Assembly (NCBI GenBank): GCA_035048815.1
Contig: JAUCBN010000005.1
Span: 17,634,517 to 17,698,516 of the forward strand
Source: Abelmoschus esculentus
Taxonomy: Eukaryota > Streptophyta > Magnoliopsida > Malvales > Malvaceae
Length of the DNA: 64,000 bases
Direction of reading: 5' to 3'
In this document: piece after piece, positions 46,612 through 58,960 of the stretch
How the letters are laid out: each line of letters opens with the position of its first letter
Position numbering within the stretch: the first letter of the stretch is position 1
Notes under the pieces: model-generated
What the model was told of the DNA's origin: nothing
Database searches by the model: none
Seen by the model: only the letters and a program-made list of their open reading frames with translations
Made by a program: the position numbers and the translations under genes

Positions 46612-49600
46612 TATAGCGACCCTTTTAAAATCGTAAAATTAATTAAGCGCGGGTAAAAGGGTGCTAGTTTTGAAATAATTGAAAATTTAGGGTTTAATTT
46701 GAAAAATAGAAATTTTGATTAAAAAGGGGAAATGTTGGGAAATTTTGAAAAAGGGGATTGAAAATTTTAGGTATTTAAAGAGGTTGGCCCTAATTTAGGA
46801 AGCTGAGGTTTAGATAAAAATTGATTCGGGAATTCTTTGAAACTAGGAATTTTTGAAAAATCAGAATTTTAGGGATTAAAAAAGGGTTAAAAAAAGGTTT
46901 TAGAAAATGGTGGAGTTGCCACCGGCCACTTTGGTAGGTTAGACACCGTAAAAACTAGAGATTCAGAATAATTTGGGTTTGAGAGTCGGTTACGATTAAA
47001 AACAGGATTAGTGTCTAAAACCGCCTAAAATTGGCACCTTTACAAAATACCGTCTAATTAATTTTGGAAATTTTGTTTTGAAGTGGCCTTAAATCGTGAT
47101 TTGTTTAAATATTCGAATTCAATTTTATTTTTATTGTATCTTTATTCGAAGGCAACGCATACACCGGCAACGCATACACTAGGAAGACGGACCCGTTACG
47201 ACCGAATAAAGACGTGATTAATTAGGTTTATTAATTAAAAAGGTGTGAATTGCAAAAGCAAAAATAATGTAAACCAAATATGTAAAATGTTTAGAACAAG
47301 TAAATACAAGTACAAATAAAGGCATGACAACAAGAAAACATGATGGAATAGGTCCAAAAATATATAATGAAATAAGATGCATGGCAAAATAAATAAAAAC
47401 ATAATAAAATACATATGTACAAATACATGAATAACAATAACAAAGTGCATAAATAATAAAAAGATGCATGGAAAAATAAGTAAGCAAAATTAACATGAGA
47501 TAAGATATACAAAATTGCATATACATAATAAAAGCATGGTAAATAAATATATACATCATAAAAAAATATAACAACAAAATGCATAAATTAAAAACATAGT
47601 AAAAATAAAATATAAACAAATAAATAAATACAGATTCATGGTATAATAAATAAATAAATAAATATGAAGCATAAATTAAACATGCTAGATAAAATAAATA
47701 AAAGATATATATATATAAGGAAGAAAATAAGCTTCTGGAAACGACCAGATTGTAAATTTTTAAAAACTTCTAAACCCTCGAAACACTATTTTGAAGCGAG
47801 GAAGTGTTTAAAAGTAATCCTCAAGACATGGAGGGACCGAAAAGTAAACAACCCATTTTGAAAAGGATAATTAACCGAAATCAGTGACTAAATTGCAAGA
47901 CATTTCAAAAACAGGGGGATCGAGGGAGTTATTTGATGGACACGCGAGGATTTAAAAAAATAATAAATCCGTTTTTATAACTTGATATAAGTATAAAACA
48001 CACACAAAAAAAAATCAAACACTCCCCCTTTGGCTCATTTTAAACTAAACCGAAAATCATACCCCCTTTATTTTCTCTCATATGTTCTTGCTAAACCCAG
48101 CAAGAGGATGAATGTTCATCCTTATTCAAAACCAAAACCCAAGAACCACCATAATATTTCCAGATTCTGGCCGTGTCGGCCGCCGCTAGTGGCGGCCGGC
48201 GAAGTGAAAACCCACAAGACTCTTCCTCTTTTCGAATCCGAAACAAAACCCCTTTCTCTATTTCGAAAAAAAACAAAAAAACATGTCTATTCCTTTGAAA
48301 CCAGATTTTAAAAACGTTTGGATTTAAGAAGAGAAAAAACCGAGACTCCCTCGTTAGATCTCAAAGGATAAAACGATTTCTCCTTTCCTCAGCTCACCAA
48401 ACGGCACGGTGGTCAAAGCTTATTGCCGGAAGAAGCAACGAGAGACGATGATCCGAGACCGAACGTGGGTAAAAAAAACGATTCCCTAACCCTTCTATTT
48501 GATGCATACAAAAGGAAAGAATAAGAGGGTATACCTCTGAAATATTTTTTTCTCTATTGATTTTGAATGGTTCCCCGAAAGAGTTACAATCGTTTTTGAA
48601 TCGATTTATAATACCGATTTTACATGAATTTTCAAAAGTGGAAAATCAGTCTAAAATCTTATTGGCTCTGCTTCGATTTGGCTCTATTCATGTGTGTTCT
48701 GATTTCTCTGATATTTGGCCTCTGAATATTCGATGATGATCCTCTAAATTTGCTGGTATTTCGTACTCTGAAAATTTTCATTGTTGCTATGTACGTTTCT
48801 GACCTTATTTTTTGTTTTCTTGTGCATGTGGTGCTGGTGGTCAGAGCGGTGTTAGGCCGGTGGAAACAGAAGGGTTGTCTGGGAGGTGAATGGTCTTGTG
48901 CGTGCAAGTGACGTGCACGTGGGGTAAGGGAAACGCCGCGCGTGGGCGCGTGGAGAGTTGAATGGTCCTTCGTCCGCTTTGATCTGATCCGTTGGATCTG
49001 ATTCAGATCCAACGACCCAAAATGAGCTGCGCAAGACAAAAGAATGGATTAGGCTAGGGTTTCTCATATAATTACCCGGTTTGGGCTCATTGTTGTCGGC
49101 TTGTAATATTAGTCAGTAGACTATTATAAGAATTATTAGTACTATTTTTGGGGCTGAATTATTTATTTACATTTTGAGTTTTGTAATATTATTATTGGAT
49201 TGTTATAAAATATTTGTTTGAGTTTTTATTGGATCTGATCTATAATAAAAAAAATAATAATAAAATCGATAATAATAATAATAATAACTAAAAAATAAAA
49301 TTAATATATATACATAAAATATTAGATAATATATAGTTTGATTTTTTAGCTTATAATAATATTATTAGTAATAAGTAATAAAAATAAGTGAAGCCGAATA
49401 TTAATTTAAGAAGTAGAAAAAGGTAAGGAATAATAAGCTTATTTTTAATAGTATAATAGTAGTATCTTTGTATATATATAATTTTTAAAATATGCGAATA
49501 TAGTATGCACACAATAATATTTTTTGGATTTTTAATTAAAAACACATATAATAATGAAGTAATTTTTTTTTATTTTTGATTGATTTTTTTTTGTTTAACA

Positions 49601-49674
49601 ACTATAAACCCGTTATTGAGAACTGAAGTAAAATTAAAATCGAGTTTTAACCCTGGAAAAAATTAGTGATTACA
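46612..49674 (-). repeat. Tat-like LTR, 5' copy
   Basis: 3063 bases, collinear with 36362-39545 apart from small indels and the two duplications found only in that copy. The terminal base pair is changed (TATAGCG instead of TGTAGCG). Confidence 0.85.
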
Positions 49675-50135
49675 ACATTTAGTTAGAATTTATAAAATTA
49701 TGCATTAATCAATCTTTGTTGTTTACTTATTATATTAATTTAATATTAATTTTTAATTTATTTAATAAAATTAATCATCCAATTGAATGATGACGTATGT
49801 ATTAACATTTATCAGTCATCACCTGGTTAAATAAATTTATTTTAATTTTTTTTATTTTTTATTTAATAATAAATATATTTATTTTCTTCCTATCAATGAT
49901 GAAAAAAAAAAACGAAAATAAGAGAAAGTGCTTAGCAAGTGGGTTAAACCCACATCCTCATAAGCAAAACTTGTATAACTTTACCATTATATATATATAT
50001 AAATGCAGTAAATGATAAGAAAACAAATTAAAAATGGTTGAAAATGAATTTAAACTTAAATCACTTAGGATCTATAACTAAAAGTAAAAACATTTTAAAT
50101 ATATTTGAAGTAATTATTAAAACTAGATTTCAAAT
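49675..50135. repeat. Tandem unit 2, right part
   Basis: Starts with the target duplication ACATT and continues TAGTTAGAATTTATAAAATT as in unit 1 (35705 on). It ends near AACTAGATTTCAAATAAAAAA. Confidence 0.75.
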
Positions 50136-51733
50136 AAAAAATACGCTTTTATTTTTAAATTAAATCAAATATTTAAAAATATCCAGTTTAATTTAAATAT
50201 GAAAAATATTAAAAAAATTTTAAAAAATATTTATTTTTAATATGTAAAAGACTATTTTTGAATATGTTAGTTCAATATTTTTTCAATCAGATATTTAATA
50301 TTTTTATATTTAAATTAATCAAATATTTATTTAATATTTGATTTGTTTAAAAAATAAAAAATCATAAATCTATTTTAATTTTAAGTATAACTTTAATAAC
50401 TAATTTATATATATTGAAAAATATGTTTTTTTTAATTATTTGATTTGATTTACTGATTTGTATGATTTTATGTATCTTAAATGTTTTTAGGTTCGAGTCC
50501 TCTATTAATTATTTTTATTTTTTCGCTAATATTTACTAAATTATAATACATATATATTACTGCAATTTATTTTTGTAAAAAAAATAGGTTCATGCATAGG
50601 TAAAGTCGACTTTTTCCCCAAAAGGTTTTGTGTTAAAACCCATGTCAAATACTTTCTCTATTGATTTTCCTTTTCGATCGTCACCTGATCGGAGGATAAT
50701 AAATATATTAAATATTAAATTAAATAAGTTAAAAATTAAAATGAATTTATTTTATTAGGTAATACACGTATCATAATACGATTTGAATAATTTATTTAAT
50801 TAAATTAAATTAATATAATAGGTAAATAAAAATGATTATATTTATAATTTTATAAATTTTAGTTAATTGTCGCATTGTTATTTTATTAGTTTTTTAAGAT
50901 AAAAAACAATTTAATAAATTTTGTGGCCGGATTGATGAGTAATTTAATTTGTTAATCAAAATAAATATCTAAAATAATTCGATGACCACTTGTATAATTA
51001 ACTCTATATTTATTGATTTTAAAATATTAAAATAATAATATCAATAAAATTCGATTTGATTAAAAAAATTAAAATAATAATAAACATCAATCTTACCTAA
51101 TCTAATTATCCAGTTTTTCAAATCAACTCAAATAAACTATTTAGTTTTTATTTAAATCAAATAAAATTTTTATAATTCAAATACTTAAAACCCCAATTAA
51201 TAAATTGATACAGATACCTCTTAGCCCGTAACTGTTCTAAAAAAATAGCAAGTTGGTCTCTCTATTAAAAAATCAAAATAATATTCTAATTAAAAAGTCC
51301 ATAATATCTATATAAAGATTTAAAAGGTAATATAACATCCATAAATATTTTAAAATATTCTCATAAACAAATTAAGTTATATAATAACTAATTCTTTCTT
51401 CAACGGATATAACTAAGTTATATTTTTAATTTTTGATAAATATACTATGAAATTATTAAGATCATTTTAATATAGTCATGTATCGCTAAAAATTAACGAA
51501 AGAATGATATGACTGTTAAAATCAAAATAATATAATTATACATTTTTTTAACTATTCTGTCATCCCTTTGTTAATTTTTATGACAAATGGCTATATCGAA
51601 ACCATTTTATAATTTTATAGTATATTTATCATATCGATATCAATCTGATAGTTGAGTGATTATTTATGTAATTTATTCAAAATTTAACTTATTTAATATA
51701 TATATAAATAAAAATATAATTTATTTATTTAAC
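50136..51733. other. Intergenic, no gene seen
   Basis: Strongly AT-rich; simple A/T runs and short frames only. Confidence 0.5.
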
Positions 51734-52015
51734 TTAAAACGTTTTTACTCGATTCAATTGAATATTCAACCTCGATAAATGGATAGAGGGGAAGATCGTT
51801 CCTCTAAGCGACTGAGATAACAAATCTTTTTTAAACCAAAAGAGGTCCATACAAAAGGCATGAGATGCAAAGGTTAAAGAGAATCCCAAAAAAGTCGAAA
51901 CATTATAAAGAAAAAATAAAGGGGGAAACCATGGCCTTACATTTTTTATTCCTTTCGCACTAGTAACCTTTTTTACTGGCATCTCAGAATCTACTCGCCC
52001 CACGCCGTACAACAA
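51734..52015 (-). other. Unidentified open frame in a GC-richer patch
   Basis: A 93-codon minus-strand frame (starts MLYGVGRVDSEMPVKKVTSA; contains GIKNVRPWFPPLFFLYNVST and a hydrophobic stretch) in a patch clearly less AT-rich than its surroundings. I do not recognise it. It could be a transferred organelle fragment, a gene fragment carried by a transposon, or chance. Confidence 0.3.
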
Positions 52016-52182
52016 ACGAGTTCAGACATTTGGATTCATTCGCTCGTCACTAAATTATATTAGTTGTATGTTTTCATTCACATTTTTAATAAAATAATTA
52101 ATATGATTCATTTATTTCCTTAAAATAAAGTTTCTGAAAAAGAATTAAATTGTATTGTACTTAAAAAGATTAGGAGTGATTT

Positions 52183-52781
52183 TAGAGCTGTTCAAAACTT
52201 TAATTAACTGAATTAATCGATTGAATTAAAGTTATTTTGGTTAATTGATTATTTAATTTTAGATTAGATGACTAATGGTTAATGATTTTTAAAATTTAGG
52301 TTATCGGTTAATTCTAGAGAAGTTTTTATTTACATATTTTTATATATATTTATTTTTAGTCATTAAATTTTTAAAAATTATAAAATAATCATTAAATTTT
52401 ATAAAATTAGCAGAAAATAATTATTAAATTTATTAAATTATAAAAAATAATTATTGAAAATTTTAATATTTATCAATAATTTATAATGTGCGATGAATCA
52501 ATGATCATTTTATAATAATTCAATAAGTTTAATGATTTTTTTATAATTTTTGAAAGTTTAGTGGTTAAAATATCATTTTAATATAGTTTAGTGATCATTT
52601 GTGTACTTTATTCAATTTATTTAAAAAATTCGGTTAACTGAGTTAATGATCGGATTAACCGAACCTTTTCAGTTCGATTAAAATTTTTTGTTTGATTAAC
52701 GGTTAATAGAAAAAATTGATTAATGAAAATGTAAAAGTTCGATAAAATTGATTAACCAAACTAACCGTTTAAACACCCATA
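52183..52781. mobile_element. hAT-like MITE, degenerate
   Basis: The left end TAGAGCTGTTCAAAAC and the reverse complement of the right end, TATGGGTGTTTAAACG, match loosely. Subterminal GGTTAATC and CGGTTAACTGAG motifs occur in inverted copies near both ends. No exact 8-base duplication found. Confidence 0.45.
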
Positions 52782-54184
52782 ATTTTGTTCTTGATTTTTT
52801 ATATATCAACAAAATATCCAATATAATATTTTAATTAACATTTTAAAGGAACCAACGATATCAACAGAATGATTGAGCGATCAATATTAAATGATAGAGA
52901 TTATATCTAGAACAAATATTACTGTAATCACTATTAGCTTGTTTAAAAAAAAATAACATTTTAGATATTATCATTATGTTATTAAATTTATGATTGAGTT
53001 GAAAAATTATTGAAGCATAACTATTTGATGGTTTGTTAGTGGATTTTTTTTCATAATCGGTTTCTTAAAGTTTTCATGCATTTTTTAATGGTCTAAACCC
53101 TTACTCCTTAATTTTAAACTATAAATTATAAAATCTATTCTCAAATCTTAAAACCTAATCATAAACATTAAACTCTAATTATTTTATAATATATTATAAT
53201 TTAATATTTAACAATAATTTAAACAATTTTATGATTAGTTACACTTTTATTATTTTAATTCAATTTATTAAATAAAAAGAAAAATGAAAAATGATAAGTT
53301 ACAAATTCAAACATATGCCACGTTTTCTAGGAGTTTAAGGATAAACATAAATTAAAATTAGTTTGTATGTGACTTGCAAATGCTATCCAGATTTCTTTTA
53401 ATGTGAAAATGTATGAGATACTCATACACATGTTAGGCTTGTATAGTCTAGGTAGTTAATAAATAAAATATTTATATTAGGCTCGATGAGTTTGGAATTT
53501 TCATTTAAGCTTGGCTCGAAAATAATATTATAGGGTTTGGCTCGAACTCGTTTAACTCGGTTTGAAATAAACAATTTTACTATAATTTTGTTTTATAAAA
53601 GATAGAGCCTCGTTAAAAAAAATTCATAACCAACACCGAAAAAAATTTAATATCAAAAATGAGAAAAAGGGTATCCAAAAAGTAAATTAATCCAAACAAA
53701 TAAAAATATTCTTACAATACAAATCATAATACCCAAATTATTTTAATTTATTTATTTTTAGTGGATTTCCCAAATTTATTTATTGTTTATCGTTTATTAA
53801 AAAATTATTATTTGTACATATATAATTATTTCGAGCCTGTTCACGAGCTTTACAAATTAAATTTGGGTCGGATCGACTTAATTTGTTAAGATCTCGAGCC
53901 AAATTCAAACCCGAATCAAACTCTATCAAATCGAATTTTACCCGAATCAGCCTAAATAACTCACGAGCTGATCGACTCATTACCGATACTTATTATGATA
54001 TGTGTGATAGCCTACAAATATAATTTGACCTATATGACTTAAAATGGACTTTTAGAGGCAGTAATCATGTTATAAAATTAAGCATCGCAAGAAAAATCAA
54101 ACAATAACATGGTCATAATGCAAGCACGTGTGAAAATAAGATGACACAATTTATTAAAAATATAAAAATATATAAGAAAATTTT
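52782..54184. other. Intergenic, no gene seen
   Basis: AT-rich. Between 53430 and 53990 there are repeated GGCTCGA, TCGAGCC and CACGAGCT motifs of the kind found in decayed hAT ends; no element could be delimited. Confidence 0.4.
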
Positions 54185-54425
54185 ATAATATGAGTTTAAT
54201 ATCATTGAATATATTAGTGTTAAATATTTTTAAATATTATTAAATTAATTAATAGAAGTTCAAATTTTTAAAATTCAACGTATAATTATAAATTATTTAA
54301 AATAAAAATTTAATTAAATTAATTATACAATAAATTCTAAAAATTTTTAATATTTATTAATCAATTTATTGGTATTCAACGGTGATCAACAATAATGATA
54401 TTCAGTAGTGTTCGACATACATGAT
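54185..54425. repeat. Fragment of the 31.6-kb foldback family
   Basis: TTATTGGTATTCAACGGTG and TATTCAGTAGTGTTCGACAT near 54370-54420 resemble the inverted-arm ends of the MITEs at 31573 and 32199. A facing arm starts near 54200. The borders are unclear. Confidence 0.4.
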
Positions 54426-54444
54426 AAACACATTAAAAACATTA

Positions 54445-55151
54445 GGCATAAATATAATTTTAACCCTTAACGTTTATAATTTTTATCGTTTTGACCCTTA
54501 TTCTTTTTGGGATAAATTTAGCTCTTAACCTATATTTTTTTGACAAATAGCTTATTTTTTAACACAATGATAACTGGACCGTTAAAAATCTAACAATAAT
54601 ATATGTCATATATGCATAATATATTTTAAATAACATAGTATCTAACCTATCAAATACATATATATATATAATATAATTTTATTCTAATATAAAATATAAA
54701 ATAATTCAAATTCTAAAATAAAATATTATTAAACATTCTCAACCTTAACTATGATAGAATCAAAGTCCTGTCTTAATAGTTCGAAATTAATTAATTTTTT
54801 TAGGTAGGATTTTAATTCTATCGGGTTGAGAATGTTTAGTAGTATTTTATTTTAGAATTAATTAATTTTTTAATATTTTATTTGAATTTTAATTGTTTTA
54901 TATTTTATATTAGAATAAAATTATATTATATATTTTTATTTGATAGGTTAGATGTCATGTTATTTAAAATATACTATCATCTGCATATGACATGTCATCA
55001 TTGTTAGATTTTTAACGGTCCAGTTATCATGGTATTAAAAAATAAGTTGTTTGTCAAAAAGATATAGGTTAAAGGGCTAAATTTATCAAAAAAAATAAAG
55101 ATCAAAATGATAAAAATTATAAATGTTGAGAGTTAAAATTATCTTTATACC
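54445..55151. mobile_element. MULE-type foldback MITE, 707 bp
   Basis: Two arms of roughly 340 bases face each other almost end to end (left GGCATAAATATAATTTTAAC, right reverse complement GGTATAAAGATAATTTTAAC). Flanks AAAACATTA (54436-54444) and AAAATATTA (55152-55160) are a 9-base duplication with one difference. No coding sequence; a transcript would form a long hairpin. Confidence 0.75.
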
Positions 55152-55160
55152 AAAATATTA

Positions 55161-56590
55161 TTTTTAAATTCATAGAATCATTACTGAATTGTACTACAAT
55201 TGTAAAATCTCAAAATATTATAGAAGTCCGTAAGAAAATACGGGTTTTCTGAAAAGAAAAAAATTTACATTTTTGTTGTTTTATTTAAATTTTCTATTTT
55301 GTATGCATTTTTAATTATACATGGTCGCATGTCATTGGGTCTAGCCAGATTTTTTTAAACAAAAAAATATAATTGCATATTGTGAATTTGTGATAACATA
55401 ATGATAGTACAATGACCAAACTGATAAAATAAATCTTTGGTCATTAAATAGATAAATTTAATATAATATAAACACTAAAACAAATATTAAACTTTTAAAA
55501 ATATTATATTATTTTATTTTGTATGATTCGAATCATATTATTTATTTTAAAAAGGTAATTTTTTCTCTAGTTAATAAAAAAATTAATTATAAAATAATTG
55601 CTCAAACTATGATTCTCTTTTTAAATAGATGTTTAATATGTTTTTTAGTTAAAATAAGTCTATAAAATTTTATTATTAGCTTAATATTTATAATTAAAAA
55701 CATTTTTATTATCATTATTTGTTTTTTATATTTTAAAAAATAAAATTTAAAAAATATTAAATTATTTTAATATTTTATTTTGATTGTTGAACTTTCAAAT
55801 GTTGGAAATAAACCTTAAACTTATGGTTTTGCGATAAAATGGCCATGATGCAGTTAACTTCCATCAAATGGTAATATGACCGTTAAGAAACTTTTTATTA
55901 TAGTATATTTATTTTTTTGTATTTATATATTTAATTAATTAATTTTAAATTTTAAAAATAATAAATTAAAAAATATTAAATGTTCAAGATTGTTTAATTT
56001 AATGTCTTTTTATATATTATATTAACAACATGTTAATTGAGTTAAATATAGCCGATAGTTAATATATTTTTTTAATTATGCCGTCCTATAAAGAAACATT
56101 TTAATTTGCTTCTATTATATTTAATTTTGATGCACAAAATATCGACTAAATTTCATGTAAAATGACAAAATATTTAATGCAAAATTTTTGACATCTCTGT
56201 ATTATATCGTCTTGCAAATTTCTTTAATTATTTCATATTTAGTCTTTTATAAATGTCTATTTTACATGGTTTTATATTTCTAATTTTTTTCTGTATAAAT
56301 AATAATAATTAATTTTATTGAATAAATAAAGAAAAAAAATACACTAAAAAGTAACTTTGTCATGAAACAAGAATTCACAAAATTTATAGTCTAATCACAC
56401 TAGCCCGTCATTCTCTAAAATCATAAAAATAAAAAATAACAAATAAATAATAAAAATATAATTATACAAAAAAATTATTAAAATTCTAACCAAATAACTA
56501 AAATTAATAAAAGATATAAATAAATATATTATCAATAATAAGAATAACTATCATCAAAATTAATATAATAACAAAATATAATAACTTAAC
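55161..56590. other. Intergenic, no gene seen
   Basis: Strongly AT-rich; short dispersed-repeat-like sequences only. Confidence 0.5.
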
Positions 56591-56599
56591 TCTATATTT

Positions 56600-57000
56600 G
56601 AGGGTATTATCGTTATATGACCATAAAGTTGTCACTATTTTGGTACCTTTGATTTTGAAAACGCCCTCGCCCAATATTTACAGTCTCCTCACATTCCCCT
56701 CAAGCATCTTTAACTCAATGCACATAGCGCCACGTGTCACTTTAGACGATCCAGTGAATCGCCCAAGCTATTCACAGCCCAGCTTTAAATCTGGGTTCCA
56801 TGTCATCAGATCAAATAATATATTTTTATTAGACGTGTCTGCTCTCTTTTCCTACTCTTACAATCGTTGGACCCCGCAGATTCTCAACCAGTAAACCCAC
56901 GGTTCCTCAAATTCTTCCTCTTCTTCTTCCCCCCTATTTGGATATCTCCACCGTCGGAAGAATGGGATAAGGATCGGTTTTAAAAGAGTTTCGATAGGTA
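56600..57000 (+). promoter_or_regulatory. Promoter-like region with G-box and leader exon
   Basis: GC rises and plant promoter signs appear: an ABRE/G-box CACGTGTC at 56731-56738, AATATATTTTTATT (about 56817-56830) as a possible TATA box, and a CT-rich leader (TTCTTCCTCTTCTTCTTCC near 56914). A donor-like GATAG-GTAAATAG lies at 56996. A further exon-like block is 57773-57831 (CTAACAG before, CCAG-GTTTG after). I cannot connect these to a recognised coding sequence. It could be the 5' end of a gene whose body is lost or lies in unrecognised exons. Confidence 0.4.
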
Positions 57001-57971
57001 AATAGTTGCAAGTTTATTTCTGTTTGATTTTGTAAATGTTTATGCTAAGAATTTTCATTGTTTTAGTTATTGATGTTGTTTGAAACTCAATCTTCTAGTT
57101 ATTTTACGTTTCCGATAGATTGATCTTCTTCTTCTTCTCTCCTTTTTTATTTTTTGGAGAACAAAAGAGGAAAAGGAGAAGGAATTGAAGCATTTTTTTG
57201 AATAAAAATGTGATTCAGTTCGTCAAAGTTATTTGAATCGGCTTACTCTTCGATGTTTCAGCTAGATTTCTTCTTTATTTCTTCATTACAACCACAAACT
57301 TTTTTTTTTTTTTTTAATTTTGCTCGATTTATACTTGTTCGTTTCATAGAATATGTTGCTGTTTTCAACTTCACTGACGTTAATTTTGAGAATTCTGCTC
57401 TGGTACGATTCTTGTACAGTGAGAAATTTGAAAGGAATATCAGGAAAATCGAAATTTGAAGTCTTCGTTTGGTTGTTTACTTGTATTTTTGTCCTCTGTT
57501 TTAATTTGAATACTTGAGAATTCGAATTTCAATTTCAATTTTAGTTTCTTTTCCTGAATATACTTTAAATGCATAAACCTTTCTTCTTTAACTTTGTTAA
57601 ACATTACGAAAAAGAGAGATTATTCTATGAAAGTAGAATCTATTGTTAATTTCATTTTATTTTTCAGAAAGTTCCCTGACTAAAGTGATTAATCTACTTT
57701 AATTGTTTAAAAGAATATGAATAAAGTGAGTAATCCAATTGAAGCATACTTGTTGTAATTCTAACAGATTCTAAGATCTGAGTTTCAACAATCTATCTTG
57801 ACTTGAGAGATTCCAGCTCCAGGTTTGTCTCGTGAAAACTTGAATTTCTGTATTTCAGTAGATTATCTGTACATCTCATTACTTTCTGCTCTTCCTTAGA
57901 AGATATATAGTAATTTAATCTTCCCGTGAAAAACTTGATCATTGGTCGTCTACAAACACCCTACTACAAGG

Positions 57972-58506
57972 TAGGTGTGGACAAGTTCGGGTACCGACCA
58001 ATTTAAATAGAATTATTTTCGGTTTTGATAATTATTGGTTCTTAAAAATTGGGACAAGTCTCATTCCTGGTCACATCGGTCCTAAATTTTAAGAACCGGT
58101 CCCAGTAGAAATTGATACTAATATCGGGTACCCGATAAAAAAAATTGAGTAATCAAAGATTTTTTTCAAACACCAATAATATTAAATAATAAAATTAGAA
58201 TACTGTAGTTTTGAAAATTAAAGTTTTAAAACTAATCATACTCATAATATTCATACATAAATAGAAAGTTTGATAAGAAAAATAAACAAAAGATAACCAA
58301 CACCGGATATTTGGTATTAGTCCCGGTCCTATTGGATATCCACCAGATATCGGGTCCAAAAAATCAAGATTTAGTAACTGTTATGAATGAGACCTAAATT
58401 TTGGATTCAGCCTCGATCCCACTAAAACTAATATTAGATAAAAATCTATCAGGTCTTATCGGATCAACGATCAAAATCGATAATCTGAGTTTTTTGTCCA
58501 CCTCTG
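57972..58506. mobile_element. hAT MITE, 535 bp
   Basis: The left end TAGGTGTGGACAA and the reverse complement of the right end, CAGAGGTGGACAA, match at 10 of 13. The flanks CTACAAGG (57964-57971) and CTACAAAG (58507-58514) are an 8-base duplication with one difference. Subterminal GGTACCGACC, CGGGTACCCGAT and CGGTCCTA motifs repeat inside. Confidence 0.75.
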
Positions 58507-58545
58507 CTACAAAGCAATTATAATTTGCAGCCATCTTTGATATTT

Positions 58546-58960
58546 TCAGGACCCTATAGGAAAACTCAAAAATGAATTCTTATAAACCAAAAGAATTATT
58601 TTTAAGGACCGTAGACCGGTTGGGAGCCTTGAGCGGTCATTTATTGTGCTCCCATACGGTCCGGCTTTGTTGACACCCCCTGGGGATGGCTGATGGGTCT
58701 TGTCACAGGACGATTTCGAGGCAAACCCTCTACATTCCTTCATTTATTCCTCTTCCTTGCAAATGACTTATAGTAAACACTTGCAACTCATCCAACAAAG
58801 TTCTACATCTTAGACTCGTTAGATAGAATCTTAAATCTCGTACTATTTTAGGGTCAGGGGATCAATCCTGTGGCTCAAGGAATTGATCGTTTGACAAGTA
58901 CAAAAATTACGCAGCCACCAAGGGGAAAAGGATCTCATTTTACCCAATGGAATTAATCCC
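58546..58960. other. Unidentified GC-richer patch
   Basis: After an acceptor-like TATTTTCAG (58549), a patch with balanced composition holds a hairpin (arms GGACCGTA and TACGGTCC, 58607-58661). About 100 bases later an exon-like stretch (58850-58950) reads GQGINPVAQGIDRLTSTKIT. I could not identify either; possible decayed exon or organelle-derived DNA. Confidence 0.3.

Larger units (their letters stand above)
36362..49674 (-). mobile_element. Tat/Ogre-like Gypsy element, gag-only, 13.3 kb
   Basis: LTRs of 3184 (36362-39545) and 3063 bases (46612-49674) with ends TGTAGCGACCC and GATTACA. The 5-base target duplication is ACATT (36357-36361, 49675-49679). On the minus strand the PBS follows the right LTR, gag lies at 42966-45486, and no protease, RT, RNase H or integrase is seen in the 7-kb interior. 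The remaining interior holds two tandem arrays and pyrimidine-rich runs. Size, PBS and gag type fit the Tat lineage. It is a large non-autonomous derivative that would need pol from a relative. Confidence 0.85.
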
